Shown piece by piece: positions 1-13,050 of a stretch of 64,000 nucleotides of DNA. This DNA is from Hemibagrus wyckioides (Eukaryota > Chordata > Actinopteri > Siluriformes > Bagridae). The DNA is taken from the NCBI RefSeq assembly GCF_019097595.1, contig NC_080717.1, forward strand, positions 29,488,091-29,552,090. The letters are read 5' to 3'. Position 1 is the stretch's first letter. The number at the start of each line of letters is the position of its first letter. A program made the position numbers and the translations under genes. Under the pieces are notes generated by a model, which made no database searches, was not told where the DNA came from, and saw only the letters and a program-made list of their open reading frames with translations.

Positions 1-1045
1 TACATTACGGCTCTAGGATAGCTGCAGACACCCTGTTGTGGTTTTAAATGAGCCCAAAAGCACAATTTATGCTGATCTGCTTGAGATCTCCAGGTAGCAT
101 GTGTCACACCATGCTTTTGCACTAGTCAGCATCCCAGCACTCCTCCTGTACATTTCTCTGCATCTATTTGCAGGTTCCTTATACATTTTTTTTTGCTCAT
201 GGCAGCTGTGTTTATCTGCGCAGTACATCTGTTTTCTGATCAGCTCACAGTGACAGGTGAAGCTTCCCATGGTGTCACTCGGTGGTTAGGCGCTTACCAG
301 GCCGAGAGCTACAAAGCGTCAGTCCAAATTAGCTTTACCGCCGTTTCACGAATCCAGCCTTTAACACTGGAGACACATTCCACTTTAATTGAGCACTTAA
401 GAAGGCATAGAGCGCATTATTTGTCAACTGACAGACGAGCTCTCGCAGTACAAATACTCACAGGAATATGTCTAACCATCATCAAGCCAGTTATTCAGCT
501 GCGGTATCTGGGTTTATTTGTGCACTCCGTTTAACTCGCAGAGCTCGTCGTACATAAAAAAAAAAAAAAAAAATCCTATTCATCAGTTTGTGCCTCGCCT
601 GCAGCCTGTGTTTCACTCTGAGATATTGGCACGTTGGTGGGTTTTATGTGAAGTTGAATGGCTCTAGATGAATTGTTCTGAAGTCTGGGTGCTGAATCGA
701 TACACAGATATAGGGCTATTGTAATGAAACAAAATAAAGTGTGTTTATTTCTGCTGTAATTAAACACACATCAAGAAGCTTAATTAGAAGTGACATCAAA
801 TAGTCAGGACAAAAGAATTCATAATTATTTCTATTCAGTATGCCTGTGTCACTGTGTTCACTATGCCTTAGTCACTACTAGGGATGAGCAGCATGAGGAT
901 ATAATCATAATAATCAGTGATATTGTATCTGGTAAAAAGGTACATTCACTTAGATTTAAGGATTTTAGGTATTCTTTATCTGGTGGCCATCTGTTTTTTT
1001 TTAATATTCAATATGCATACTGAATAAAACAGGACTATTCACACC

Positions 1046-1076
<31 letters not shown>

Positions 1077-3199
1077 ACTAAGGCTGATGTTTGCCACCTT
1101 CTGTTGAGTGATATATACAAAGACACATCAGTATTGGTGAATGTAAATTTAAAGAAAGGTGATGTATTTTTTATTTTTGTCTTTTCCATGCTGCAGAATC
1201 AACTTAAATAGATTTTACCCATGAAGGTTGTTTTTTCATACAGTCTGTATAATTAGTGCACATGTACTCTTAAATCACATTCTGATTCAGAAAACGTATT
1301 GTCCATCACTACAGTTGAAATGTTTTTGTATGTCGGTTTTAAACCTTTACAAGCAGGAAAACAACCTTCTTCAGGAGTTCATTATATTGACTGCAAAGAG
1401 AAGGAAAGACTTTAAAATGGTATTTTTGTGTAATAGGTGCTGTTTCTGCTCAGCTTTATGTGATTAGGACGAGTCACGCTTCAACTGGCAGCTTCTGATG
1501 AGCTTATGCAGGATGTTTGCGTTTTCATAAAAAGTCTTAATTTGTCTAAAAAGAGATTACTGAGATGACAAATTAAAGGCCTTAATAAATGTATGGTGGT
1601 CTGGGAAAACCCTTCGGATGTCACTCTTGCTGAATTCTGGTACACAAAAAAAGGGAAATCTGCATTTGGCACTTAATACACAGTGTTGTAGAAGATTTCA
1701 TACCCACATTTTTGCAGGATATAGTTACAAATTCAGGTTGGAAACAGCTGATTCAATTAAATATTACAAAAGATCATTAAAAGTGTAAAATTGTACAAAA
1801 GAATTATTTAAAATCAGTTTTTTTAGAAAGCCAGTTTTGTGTAGTAGAAATGTCCTCAGGTATCACATCATGCGTTATATATGTTTTACTTCAGCTTCCA
1901 CTAGCCACTATGGATCTTTAACCGTAAAGACACATATAACAATCATATTTTGATCTATTTAAAGAGAAGGTATCTGCAACCGGTATAAAAGTGAAAGCGC
2001 ACAGTTTTACTCGGTAACTAAAGCCGATCAATGCGAACCCAAAGCATTTCATTAGTTTGCTGTGATATATGAACTCGGCTTTTCTTGCTTGGCTTGAGGC
2101 AGCGGTTAGCCTAGGGCCAATTTATTAAACAAGTCCTCTCCTGATTATTTTAATAGGTGACTACAGCATCCACAGCGTTTTTAACCCAACATGGAGCGTT
2201 TTTGTGAGTTTATACTCATGAAATGATACAAACCTGGTTGCTGGAAAATATCATTACTTAAGGATAAGGATGGAAAGGAAGAGTGCCATCGTTTTTATCT
2301 GGGTTACCTGGGAAAATACATGTCTTTTAGTAATGACACGTGAATGAAGCGTAATTCTGGTTATGTCAATTATTTTATTCAGCAATAAAAGCAATTGAAT
2401 TTAGTCACTTTTTTTTAATTAAAAATGATCCGACATTGATCTTTTATATGTGTCTACAGTATAGAATTGTAACAAAAAAAAAACTGAAACACAAATTAAG
2501 CACTAATGCAGAACTGAAATATTCACATTCAGTAACTCAATTCGTCTTCATGCTCGAATGTTGATTGATGTTGTGATGAATTTTTCAGGTTTTGTCTATT
2601 AAATTGAAGTACAGCATGTTCGAGATTAATGTTGAAATGCTATTGCATCATGTTAATATGATATTACAACACAGCAGATTGTTATCAACACTAGTAGAAG
2701 TGTTGTTCAGCACAAAATTTAATTTTTTGGCCTCTAGTAAAAAAGTTGACTAGCATCTGTTTTGTTTTTTGTTTTGTTTTTTTTTTAGTTAAAAGCGTGT
2801 GCTCCACCATAAGGCTAATTAAAATCCAAGCTAAAAGAAAAAGCTATGCATTGTTGTGCCTTTGTGCCAGAGTAGTGTTTACACTGGATTTACAATGCAC
2901 TATGGGAAATAATATAATGAACTACTTGAAGAATACGATTGTCCACATTCCGAGCATTCGATCAGCACTACAAAATGGCTGACACCCAAATAGTGCATTA
3001 TGTGATAAATAGGGAATGAATTCAGACTCTGAATACAGTGCCAGTTTTTTCAATGGTGTAATCCATCTCAAATAGATATACAGAAATGTGTTTATTTATA
3101 TGAGAGAAAGTAAAAAGACATTCTTGAAGACGTTGATACTAGAGAGTAAATCTGATTGTAGTAACTCAGGCCTCGTCAAAACAAGTAACTTGGAATACA
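1..3199. other. Non-coding, probably immp2l intron
   Basis: AT-rich sequence with homopolymer runs. The open frames present are short, start at arbitrary points and resemble no family I know. No splice-flanked coding block was recognised. Because the first immp2l exon seen is at 25935 and encodes an internal part of that protein, this stretch is most simply part of the large upstream immp2l intron; that is inference. Confidence 0.5.
1046..1073. repeat. (GT)n microsatellite
   Basis: Fourteen uninterrupted GT units. Confidence 0.95.
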
Positions 3200-3300
3200 G
3201 TGATGGATGGACAGGTAAGGAAGTGAATGGATGGGTGGGCAGACAGACAGATTGACAGAAAAATGTATTGTTAAATGGATACAGGAATATATTGATGTGT
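3200..3300. repeat. Diverged copy of the GGAT-type minisatellite
   Basis: About 95 bp (TGGATGGACAGGTAAGGAAG onward) align with 4841-4950: the same order of GGATGG, AAGTGAATGGATG, GACAGACAGACAG and a TAAATGGATA block. The shared order includes non-periodic bases, so the two loci share descent and are not independent slippage. Confidence 0.7.
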
Positions 3301-4394
3301 AGATAAATTCTGCTATAATGGCATCAGATGTGGATTCAGTTTTAATGTGAACAGGGACAGTGTGTGTTGTTAAAGACACATGTCACAGTGTGAACCTGCA
3401 CATTGCAGATTTGTGTGTGTTATTAACCTGGTGACCAGACTGTAAATGGTTCTTAATCACTAGCATGTTTGAAATTTTATTTTTATCACCAAAATATGCA
3501 ACTTGCTGTAATTACAAAGCTATGAACTTTTGCACAGACGCCTTTGTTTGGAGCCGTGAAATCGATTGCAGATTAAAGTCCCTATAGATAAATAGGTATT
3601 ACAATTATACTATTAGTCGTAGCAGAAGAAGTAAAAGTAGAAGTAGTATGCAATTTATTTATAGTTCTGTACAATAAAGTTAATTAAATTAATAAAGTAA
3701 AAGCTAAAAATTCATGTAGTAGAATATACAGGATAAAAGACTTAACAAAATCAAAACACCAGATGTCTGTGTGTGTGCCTGGATATCTAAGATAGTATCA
3801 TATCATATCCAAGATGCTTTCAGCTACGGGGTAATAAGGTTATACACTATAGTTGCGAAAATTTCATGTGGTCCATCTACACCAACGCTATCCATCATAT
3901 CTACTTTAGAGATGCCCCTGTTTTAGTAGCAAACGCTAATGGACAAATGTCAGGTAGTAATGTTAGTGCATGCTAGCGGCACACTCGTGCTGTGGATCTA
4001 TATATGATAATTTACCTGCCCATGTGCTCTCCTGGACTCTGTGCTGAGGCCCAGTGGTGTGCCCTGATTCCCTCAGCAGCGTTACTGCAAATCCAGATCT
4101 TATTGATTACAAATAAATTGTTGGTTCTTGTGGTGCACATAATGGGCATCTTGAGCCATTCTGTAATTCAGTGTAAATACTGTTTGCTATTTAATCAATA
4201 ATTCATTTGAATGAATAATGCTGTAAGACCCGTTATATTTGGGTGGTGTTGATGAGGATCTCTTCTTGAATTGTGTTCAGCACTCAAGCCATGACATTAC
4301 AGAGTAGCCTATGGTAGAAATGAAGCTGAGTCTCAGATTCACTTCAGAGCTGAAGAAGGATGAAAATATGTTTGAATGTGTGCTTTAAATATGT
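3301..4394. other. Non-coding
   Basis: AT-rich with no recognisable gene or repeat family; includes a GTAGAAG-type purine run near 3620-3650. Confidence 0.5.
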
Positions 4395-4950
4395 GTAGGG
4401 ATGGAGGAGTGAACTGATGGAATCACAGGGAGTTGAATAGACAAATAGACATACTAAATGGATGAATGGAAATGCATGTGTATATATTATGGATGGGCCG
4501 ATAAATAGGCAAGGAATGTATGGATAGTTGGATGGATTCATAGATTTGCAGATGGATGATGAATGGATGGACAGATAAATACATGGATGAATGGATGGGT
4601 AAGTGGGCTTTATAATAAATACATAGATGATGGATTAATAAATGTATTGATAAATGGATAAATGGATGTTCTGAAGGAAACATTCATGACTGCATATGAT
4701 GGATAGATGGATGAATGAATACTTGGATGGATGAAAATAGTGTATGGGTTAAAAAATAGGCCAATGGATGGAGTGGTGGATGTACGGATAAGAAGATGGT
4801 TGAATGAATAGGCAGATTGATAAATGTGTACATAAACTAATAGTGGATGGATAGATAAGGAAGTGAATGGATGAATGTATGGGTGGATGGACAGACAGAC
4901 AGACTGGCAGATAAATGTGTAGATAAATGGATAAAGGAATTTCATTGATG
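4395..4950. repeat. Degenerate GGAT/GATA minisatellite
   Basis: Irregular array of 4-bp-derived words (ATGGATGA, GATAAATG, GGATGGAC). The minus-strand frames through it read as long Ile-His-Pro-Ser runs, which are artefacts of the repeat. Confidence 0.8.
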
Positions 4951-5057
4951 ATTAGATGGATGGATGGATGGATGGATGGATGGATAGATAGATAGATAGA
5001 TAGACGGATAGATAGATAGATAGATAGATAGACGGATAGATGGATAGACAGATATAG
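4951..5057. repeat. (GGAT)n(GATA)n compound tetranucleotide array
   Basis: A pure GGAT run (about 4955-4983) passes directly into GATA units broken by GACGGATA spacers. It is the young, homogeneous end of the older degenerate array to its left. Confidence 0.9.
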
Positions 5058-5711
5058 TTTAAGAAAGGTGATAATTGAGTATGGTGTAAGAAGCTCCTCC
5101 CACTGGTGACAGACGCTGGAGCAGAAGGTCAGTGTTTGTGCAGGGAATGGATGGGGAAGGCACACTGCTGTGAGTGTGCATGTGGCTGCTTCACTGAGAG
5201 GAAGATATATCCGGTGTCAGTGAGATGAAGAGCAGCATTGGCCTGTGGGCTGCTATACACTCAGGGCCATCTGTACACAAACTCTGCCAGACGTCAAACT
5301 CTGGAGTAGCACTTCAGACCTCTGCCGGCTCACTCCCTCCGGCTACAGCTGACCTCCTCACTCCCTGCTCACTCCCTGCTCATCACACAGACCAGCGTGT
5401 GTTTGATGTGTCTGCACTGATAGGTGAGGTGGCTTTGCTTGATTCTGACATTTTAACTAGGTTTTCAAATCGTCGTCAAACATAGCTGTGGAGCAAATGC
5501 ATAATGCAGTGAGGAGGAAGCCTAGTTAGCAGCAACCTCTATGAGAGTTTCAAAAGACATGATGAAAATAATTAAAAACCTCTTAAACTATCCTGATGTT
5601 CCTGGTGCAGAGCTAGAGAGGAATCAGACATGGGAGGCAGGGAAGTGTGAAGTCGATTATCACTAGGAAATGAGTTGTAATTGTAGTGATGTTTGAAGAA
5701 AGAGAGGACTG
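5058..5711. other. Non-coding
   Basis: A small open frame at 5225-5485 has no recognisable domain and no splice context. Nothing else seen. Confidence 0.4.
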
Positions 5712-5876
5712 TGGGTCTGTTATAAAAAGTGGTTAAGACTTTTGACTTCAGAAGGTCATGAGTTCACATCCCAGCACAGCCTGCAAGATCCTTAAGCATA
5801 AACCGCTTAGTTGTGTACATGAGATAAATGTAGGTCACTCTGGATGAGGGCTTATGCCAACTCCCATAGCAGTAAA
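5712..5876 (+). mobile_element. tRNA-derived SINE, sense copy
   Basis: The 5' part reads like a degenerate tRNA: an A-box-like GTGGTTAAGACTTTTGACTT followed by a B-box-like GGTCATGAGTTCACATCCC around 5755-5772. The 3' part carries the tail AAATGTAGGTCACTCTGGAT followed by GAGGGCTTATGCCAA. The reverse complement of that tail, a CATTTGGCAGACRCYCTTAT-type block, recurs at 15775, 28578, 32232 and 36100, so one SINE family is repeated across the locus. Confidence 0.7.
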
Positions 5877-8350
5877 TTAGAAAAATATTTCTCTTGAAAC
5901 CTGGAAGAGTTTGACAAACATAAATAACAGTTTAGGCCTTCCTATATTTGTGCTCAGTTTTTGCCTTCACTACCATGCCACTGTAAAAATAATGTGAGAG
6001 ATTTAGGCAGAAAAGAGTTGATTATATGCAGGGAAATGTTTTAACTAAAAGAGACAAGAGGTAACCATAGCAACAGCTGCATAATGGAGGCCTCTTGATA
6101 TGCTTTCTGAGTTAGAAAGTTAGCTAAATGAATTGACAGTCTGTGATTTTTGTATCATTGAGTCATAAGTGAACAATATTGAGTAAATCTTTCCTTTTAA
6201 AAATAAAAATGAATAAAACACTGATTAAATGTAATTATATGAGTGACGGTGAAGCCCTCAAGTTCTAAGTTTGAAGTATCTTGATATCTAAAAGTAACAG
6301 AAGGTGTTAAGTCCAAGAACAGACGTCACAAAGCACTTGCCTCTGCTAAGATTGTTTAGTTGATCATTATGCCTCGGATGGAAGACTGACTGTTTTGTTA
6401 ATATAATTAAAAGAATAAACAATATATCTCAGGACAATCATAAATGTAGAGGAAGCATTTACAGTAAGTTTAATTCATATTACAGAAAAATCACATACAT
6501 TTCAAGAACTGCAAGTTTTAAATGTGTGATTATCTGAGCTAAGTGGCATCAGATGTGAACTGCATTTCAGTGTTACGCTGCAAATCAAGTAACCATGGGG
6601 CATATAAACAATTAAGCGATCATATGAGGAGAAGAATTATTCAGGTGAGAAAGTCCTAATATAAAGTGCTACAGGTGAAAAATGAGCATGTGAAGTGAAA
6701 TTAACTCCACACTGCACTACATGTGAATGTGTGTGTGACATAGCAGGGGTCCCCAACCACTGGGCCACAAAGAAACAATAAACTTATAATTATATAGAAA
6801 AGTTAAAATTATCATGTAATACATGAAATTTAGGCAAATCTGAGCTTGTGCATGCGAATGACCAAAGACGTGATCTGACCGGGCGACTCAAAATCCTGCA
6901 GTGTGAAAGGAGTTCACTGACTGAAAACTAGGGTTAGAAAAATTCAGGTTTCGTTTTACTTCCCTGATCCATTTTAGAACACTTGTATTTTGTGAGTTAC
7001 ACTGACTTAAACATTGGAATAAAATTATTTTTCTTCAAGTGGATATTTACTATATTTATAGTGTTTAATAAGCTGATTTAGTGCAGTATTTATCCGTGTA
7101 CCCCCCAGTGGTTCCGCAAAGAGAGTAAGCATTTTTGTCTATTTTATTGCTCATATATTTATATGGTCATCATTAATCAAGCCCTAATGCTGGCTGAGTC
7201 GTCGACTGGCTGATTAAGTAGCCACACATAAGGGCAGATATTTCTAATAGATATTAATAGTGTTTAAGTTGTCAGTTTACACAAATAGACAAATTGGCAT
7301 TAAGGTACATGTTTGGTGCCAGACACATAAAACCTGAATTCCAGTACAAATTACCGTTCATGGAAAATTACCCTTAAGTTCTTCTGCTGAGGAACAATCA
7401 AAAGCTATGCTCCAGAGGCCTCATTTCATGGTAATACCTGAATGGTTTAGTCTCTCCTGCCAGGCAGCTTCCAGTAACCGTTGTCTGAACTGCACTAATT
7501 TCCTCTAATCTAGCTTTCTCACCTTGGCTCCTGACTCTAATCACCTCGCTCAGAGCGAAAGGCAGTGCTTAAACGAACCGTCTCGCAGGGTCATTAGGAA
7601 AAGGTAAATTATTCATTACAAAATGTGCAATCCCAGTGGAGCGTTAAGCACTGGGCTTCTGATGCTGCTGCGAAAAGGGCAGTGCAGGAATTTCTCATCC
7701 TTTCTTTCAAAAGATTAACTGCAGCTTGATGGATCTCATGAAGGGCATGTAATATCAAGCCTAGTGTTTGCTCTTGCATTTTTTTTTCCTTCCTTCCTCC
7801 TCCCTCACTCTGATGCATCGCTTGCATGTTAGATATGTGCTAATGAATACAACGTTTAGGATATACAGATATTTCCTGCTGTATCCACGGGCCGTTGGTG
7901 AGAAAACGACAGCGTTAGACATGACTCGTGAAATGAAAATGGATGACGTTATTAGCAGGAGATTTTGTCCTTGTCTTGTTTAGCACCGACTCCTCCCAAG
8001 ACACTGGTACAGCCAGAGCATCTCGGTTCATGAGATCAATCCGCATTAGTGCTGTCAGCTCCGTGTCGTGTTTTAACAGAAGACATTTAAAGCAGTAGTG
8101 CCAGGGGAGGTAAAATGGTGTGCTCTGCTAGTTCAGGCTGATATATCCTACATGATGTGCAATCCTTCACATTTAAATGGCCAGTATGAACAGAGAGATA
8201 ATTCTGTGAGAGATAATTGTATGACAAGGTTCTGCTCTGGGATTACTGAGCCATTTCAGCATTTTTATTTTTAGAACTTGCAGCCAGTTTGGTCCAGCAT
8301 TAAAAAAAAAGCTCATGTATATACTGAGTTCATGGGAAATCTTGCGCTTG
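5877..8350. other. Non-coding
   Basis: No gene recognised. At 6743-6775 the words CAGGGGTCCCCAACCACTGG resemble the terminus common to some hAT-type elements, but no matching opposite end was found, so it is not called separately. CT-rich runs lie near 7785-7810. Confidence 0.4.
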
Positions 8351-8404
8351 GGTTGCATGTGGGCTATTTTAGATTTTTCGGTTGCATGTGGGCTATTTTA
8401 GATT
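8351..8404. repeat. Tandem duplication of a 29-bp unit
   Basis: GGTTGCATGTGGGCTATTTT plus AGATTTTTC is followed at once by a second GGTTGCATGTGGGCTATTTT AGATT. The first 25 bases are identical. Confidence 0.95.
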
Positions 8405-8879
8405 AGAATTTAGATCCATTTTTATGCATGTCACCTTTCTGTCACTACACTTAACCATATACCACCTTTAATTTTTCAAGCATTCTTTATTTTCATTGAG
8501 CCAACTTGTGATCCAGATACACACTCACACGATAAACATAACGTAATGACATGGTGCTATAACACTCCCATGTCAGAAGTGAATAAATCAAAGGGAACGG
8601 TTTCTTTAACATTAAAGGGTGTATCCATTTAAATATGATCAGCTGCTAACTAAAACTCATGATTTAACAGGTAGTGTATCTTCATATACACACACTGTGT
8701 CATATTAATGACTTACAACATATGGTTTTAAAATTATGTAGATTAATAAACTCAGATCAGAGTTGAGTGTGTGCTGGAATGAAGTTCAGAATCTGCTTTT
8801 CAAATCATAGACTTTGGTGAAACTAAATTTTAAGCTTTCTATATGCACAAATAAACTGAATAATTGACCTTGCTGCTGT

Positions 8880-9105
8880 TTATTCCTCCATCCATTCTCA
8901 ACACCGCTTATCCTACTGGGTTGTGGGGAACCTGGAGCATATCCCAGGAGACTCAGGGCACACTCACAAACCCACTCGCACACTACAGACAATTTAGAGA
9001 TGTCAATCAGCCTACAATGCATGTCTTTGGTCTGGGGGAGGAAATTGGAGGAAACCCCTGAGGCACAAGGAGAACATGCAAACTCCACACACATGTGGCA
9101 GAGAC
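8880..9105. repeat. Dispersed fish repeat copy
   Basis: Contains phrases typical of an abundant teleost dispersed repeat: CCGCTTATCCTACTGGGTTG, ATGCATGTCTTTGGTCTGGG and GGAGAACATGCAAACTCCAC. A more decayed relative lies at 42700-42925. Not assigned to a superfamily. It lies just left of the Tc1 element and is not interrupted by it. Confidence 0.65.
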
Positions 9106-9144
9106 AGGAAGCTGCTGTTTATAGTTCGTTTCATTTAACTGATA

Positions 9145-10392
9145 CACTATATTGCCAAAAGTATTCGCTCACCTGCCTTGACTCACATATGAACTTAAGT
9201 GACATCCCATTCCTAATCCATAGGGTTCAATATGACGTGGGTCCACCCTTTGCAGCTATAACAGCTTCAACTCTTCTGGGAAGGCTGTCCACAAGGTTTA
9301 GGAGTGTGTTTATGGGAATTTTTGACCATTCTTCCAGAAGCGCATTTGTGAGGTCACACACTGATGTTGGACGAGAAGGCCTGGCTCTCAGTCTCCGCTC
9401 TAATTCATCCCAAAGGTGTTCTATGGGGTTGAGGTCAGGACTCTGTGCAGGCCAGTCAAGTTCCTCCACACCAGACTCTGTCATCCATGTCTTTATGGAC
9501 CTTGCTTTGGTCACTGGTGCACAGTCATGTTGGAAGAGGAAGGGGCCAGCTCCAAACTGTTCCCACAAAATTGGGAGCATGGAATTGTCCAAAATGTCTT
9601 GGTATGCTGAAGCATTCAGAGTTCCTTTCACTGGAACTAAGGGGCCAAGCCCAGCTCCTGAAAAACAACCCCACACCATAATCCCCCCTCCACCAAACTT
9701 TACACTTGGCACAATGCAGTCAGACAAGTACCGTTCTCCTGGCAACCGCCAAACCCAGACTCGTCCATCAGATTGCCAGATGGAGAAGCGCGATTGGTCA
9801 CTCCAGAGAACGCGTCTCCACTGCTCTAGAGTCCAGTGGCGGCGTGCTTTACACCACTGCATCCGACGCTTTGCATTGCACTTGGTGATGTATGGCTTGG
9901 ATGCAGCTGCTCGGCCATGGAAACCCATTCCATGAAGCTCTCTGCGCACTGTTCTTGAGCTAATCTGAAGGCCACATGAAGTTTGGAGGTCTGTAGCGAT
10001 TGACTCTGCAGAAAGTTGGCGACCTCTTCGCACTATGCGCCTCAGCATCCGCTGACCCCGCTCCGTCAGTTTACGTGGCCTACCACTTCGTGGCTGAGTT
10101 GCTGTCGTTCCCAAACACTTCCACGTTCTTATAATACAGCTGACAGTTGACTGTGGAATATTTAGGAGCGAGGAAATTTCACGACTGGATTTGTTGCACA
10201 GGTGGCATCCTATCACAGTTCCACGCTGGAATTCACTGAGCTCCTGAGAGCGACCCATTCTTTCACAAATGTTTGTAAAAACAGTCTGCATGCCTAGGTG
10301 CTTGATTTTATACACCTGTGGCCATGGAAGTGATTGGAACACCTGATTCTGATTATTTGGATGGGTGAGAGAATACTTTTAGCAATATAGTG
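9145..10392 (-). mobile_element. Tc1-like DNA transposon, complete with both termini
   Basis: A 1248-bp element flanked on both sides by TA (9143-9144 and 10393-10394), the target duplication used by the Tc1/mariner superfamily. The termini are inverted repeats: the left starts CACTATATTGCCAAAAGTAT, and the reverse complement of the right starts CACTATATTGCTAAAAGTAT; similarity continues to about 30 bp. One uninterrupted minus-strand transposase gene fills the interior. With both ends and the gene intact, this copy may be recent. An internally deleted relative with the same left end lies at 28865. Confidence 0.93.
9227..10258 (-). CDS. Tc1-family DD34E transposase, apparently intact
   Basis: A 343-residue product that cuts and pastes the surrounding element by binding its inverted repeats. 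The frame is open further upstream, but I start at the ATG at 10258 ([11 protein letters not shown]), which gives the usual length for Tc1-type transposases (about 340 residues) and the usual N-terminus. Visible in order: an N-terminal helix-turn-helix region ([15 protein letters not shown]), an AT-hook-like GRPRKL linker, a second DNA-binding helix region, then the RNase H-like DDE domain with first Asp in VLWSDQSRF, second Asp in FQHDCAP and Glu in [12 protein letters not shown] count 34 residues between the second Asp and the Glu, the DD34E spacing. The residue after the first Asp is Gln where Glu is common (SDES); this is not a catalytic position. No stop or frameshift was seen. Confidence 0.92.
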   Translation of the reverse strand: MGRSQELSEFQRGTVIGCHLCNKSSREISSLLNIPQSTVSCIIRTWKCLGTTATQPRSGRPRKLTERGQRMLRRIVRRGRQLSAESIATDLQTSCGLQISSRTVRRELHGMGFHGRAAASKPYITKCNAKRRMQWCKARRHWTLEQWRRVLWSDQSRFSIWQSDGRVWVWRLPGERYLSDCIVPSVKFGGGGIMVWGCFSGAGLGPLVPVKGTLNASAYQDILDNSMLPILWEQFGAGPFLFQHDCAPVTKARSIKTWMTESGVEELDWPAQSPDLNPIEHLWDELERRLRARPSRPTSVCDLTNALLEEWSKIPINTLLNLVDSLPRRVEAVIAAKGGPTSY

Positions 10393-10439
10393 TATGTTGT
10401 AGCCTTGTTTTTGTGAAGTGACATCCAGGTCTTTCATAG

Positions 10440-10767
10440 TTAGACATACTAGTCATCTACTAGTCAATACATTCACTAGTATATATATTTATCTTACATA
10501 TGCACAATGTACTGTACATACTGTATTTATTTATTGTCATACCATTTCAATTTGTCCATTTACATCTACATATATGTATATATTGTATCTTTCTATATAT
10601 TATAGAGTTTACACGTTATTTATTTATATATTATTTTATTTTTATATATATACTATATATATACTATATTTTATATTTATATTTTTTATTTTTATTTTAT
10701 ATTTTTATATTTGCTGATTATATTTATATTATATATTTATATTTATATTTATATACATATATCTATC

Positions 10768-10813
<46 letters not shown>

Positions 10814-10860
10814 TTTGCATATGCATATCCGATACATTTAATTTTCCCTATTTTTCTCTA
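10440..10860. repeat. AT-rich tract with (TA)n runs
   Basis: Extremely AT-rich, with TATTTATA-type words and a pure (AT)n run at about 10775-10805. The overlapping frames rich in Ile, Tyr and Phe are compositional artefacts. Confidence 0.9.
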
Positions 10861-10930
10861 TATATTTCTAACTATATCCCTTTATTTTTAATGTCCACAC
10901 ACTTTAATTTTTACTCTTTTCTTTCTTCAA

Positions 10931-11012
10931 ATGTAGGACAGTTGTAAAAAGCATTTCACCACGTCGTACTGTGTATGATTTCGTATGAGATGAATAAAAT
11001 TTGAATTTGAAT
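10931..11012 (-). repeat. Short dispersed repeat, copy 1 (LINE-tail-like)
   Basis: Read on the minus strand: TTCAAATTTTATTCATCTCA, then TACACAGTACGACGTGGTGA, then AATGCTTTTTACAACTGTCC. The same order occurs on the + strand at 30592 and 44895. Probably the 3' end of a non-LTR element; that class assignment is inference. Confidence 0.65.
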
Positions 11013-13050
11013 AGTTGTCATGTGGGCATGTCGGGGCAGTAGATAATGCACAGAGGCAGACAGCAAAACAGTAAATGTACTTTGTTAGTCTAAAAACATT
11101 TAAGACTAGATGAAGCCAAGTCTACCATCAAGACTGCATGAGACTACTTTTACAGTAATTGCACATTAACAGTTCCATATCACTTTGCATGAAGTGAAAA
11201 GCTGTGAATAAGACTGTTTTTAACTCCAATCCTGCCTGATCCCAACGGAATTCCTTCTGCATTTATTTTTGTTATCCTTTAAAGCTTAACACAGTCATTA
11301 CAATAGACCATGGAGAAAGAGTTCTTTCAGAGCCATGGGTTGTACATCACTATCCAATTCCACTCAGTTTAGAATATGGTCAGTAGTGAACGCCATCTCA
11401 AATTTGTTTTTGGGCAAAACAGAGGCCTGAGTTGAACATGGAGGAAAACCTTCCAGGTGCTGCTATAGACATCACATCCATCCATCTTTAACCTCTAAGG
11501 TGCTTCCACACTGCACACCTTTCAGCCAAGTTGGCAGTAGCATGATTGTATGATAATAGTATGATAAACAGATTTGTTCATTTGCACATATTCATTTATT
11601 TTATTTATCTTTTGTAGCCTAAAAAACGAAGTATGTATGGCTGTTAGTTGAAGAACAGTTTGATGTAAACTTTGCTTACATATTAACCTAATAATGTAAA
11701 AAATATTGTCCTGAAACAGGCATGAAGTTTATCTACTACTACTAGTCATCTAGTCAAAGACATTTTGCAAATACTAGTATTAGTTACTATATTTACAGAC
11801 GGGAGGCAGCATACGCTAACACCACTTACCCAGAGAACCTGAAAAGTAATTTTTTTGCAGTCATACAGCCATTTTACCTTGTTACCTGTCCTGCCTGTGC
11901 ACAGTGTGTGTCCTGACAATTGAGCATCCTACTTGCTCCATAAGGGTGATCAGCCTCAGCAGGGTCGCAGTAGGAAGTCGAGTCCAGCTGCATCGTGTTC
12001 CTGCTGACCTATCCACTACCTCCCGCTCTGATGATTCATGCTTTAGCTTCTGCGTCTATGACAAATAGCCGAGCTCTAAAAGCCTTGTCTGTGGTGCTGA
12101 AACCCCTCCAGTGATATATAGCCATGGCTGCCTGATAAATCCCCCACATCATTCGCATTGTGACGGTGATTCATCACCTGTGGGTGTTTGGCGATTGGGA
12201 ATTCATATTGGATTTTTAATGAAAAAGAATATAATGCAATTTGACGTCAATAAGTTTTGTGATAGCCTCTATTTCCTTTCTACCTCCTCCAATTTTATAC
12301 ATCTCCAGTCTTCAGCCATGCGCGTGAAGCCATCAGTAACCTCACAACCACAAGATAGGAGCTAAAGCCATTTCCTTCAAAGACATTTGATGTTTGTTTG
12401 TGCTGTGTGATGTGATTCAATACTCTGTATACTGTTTTTTAGCAAATTTGTTTAAAAAGTCAACAAAACTGACATCTATTCACGAATGTTGTCTGATAGT
12501 GTTTTTTTAAACTAGTTAGACGATTAGATGAGTCTTGATTAAAAAAAACTGGGGGAAAAAAATCTAGTTCACAAAAAGTCTTTGTATAAATGTATTTTTT
12601 TTTTCACAAAGTCTTGTACATAGTGTTGTGATCTACTCTATGAACATAGTGGATCGTAAAGTTTACTTTGTTTACTTTCCCACTGAGACAGAGCAAAGAG
12701 TATTGCTACAAGCCCACAATAGAAACAAAAGCCACTGTGGAGTTGCATTATACATGAACAGTCAGGCATCTGGACAACCTTTCATGTTCTGTGCCTTGAT
12801 CCTGCCTGAAGGAACAGTGCTCTCCAGGCTGCCCAATCTGGAGGATATTGATTCCCACATGTGACATTTACACTAAAGGAGGTGTTGAGTTGAGACAATG
12901 TCACAAAACACTCTGGGAGGGACGATGACTCCTCATCCACCTCTGATTTCTTTCTGTAGTGTTCCAGCAGAAAGTCAGAACGTGGAATATTGAGTTACAC
13001 AGTCTTGTGTCCATTGTATCCCACCTTGATTCTTTTTCTTAAAGAGTTTC
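11013..13050. other. Non-coding, including the region 3' of lrrn3
   Basis: No recognisable coding block. Since lrrn3 is on the minus strand, its 3' UTR should lie in the right part of this stretch, but I could not place a poly(A) site with confidence. Confidence 0.4.

Noticed and set aside
4344..5165. Overlapping minus-strand frames rich in Ile-His-Pro-Ser
   Set aside because: Translations of the GGAT/GATA minisatellite.
5225..5485. 86-codon + frame with ATG
   Set aside because: No recognisable domain, no splice or promoter context, and inside a long intron-like region.
9000..9935. A 311-codon + strand frame
   Set aside because: Antisense shadow of the Tc1 transposase gene, whose DDE motifs lie on the minus strand.
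12628..12864. 78-codon + frame just downstream of lrrn3
   Set aside because: No family resemblance. It may overlap the lrrn3 3' UTR on the other strand; no evidence that it is translated.
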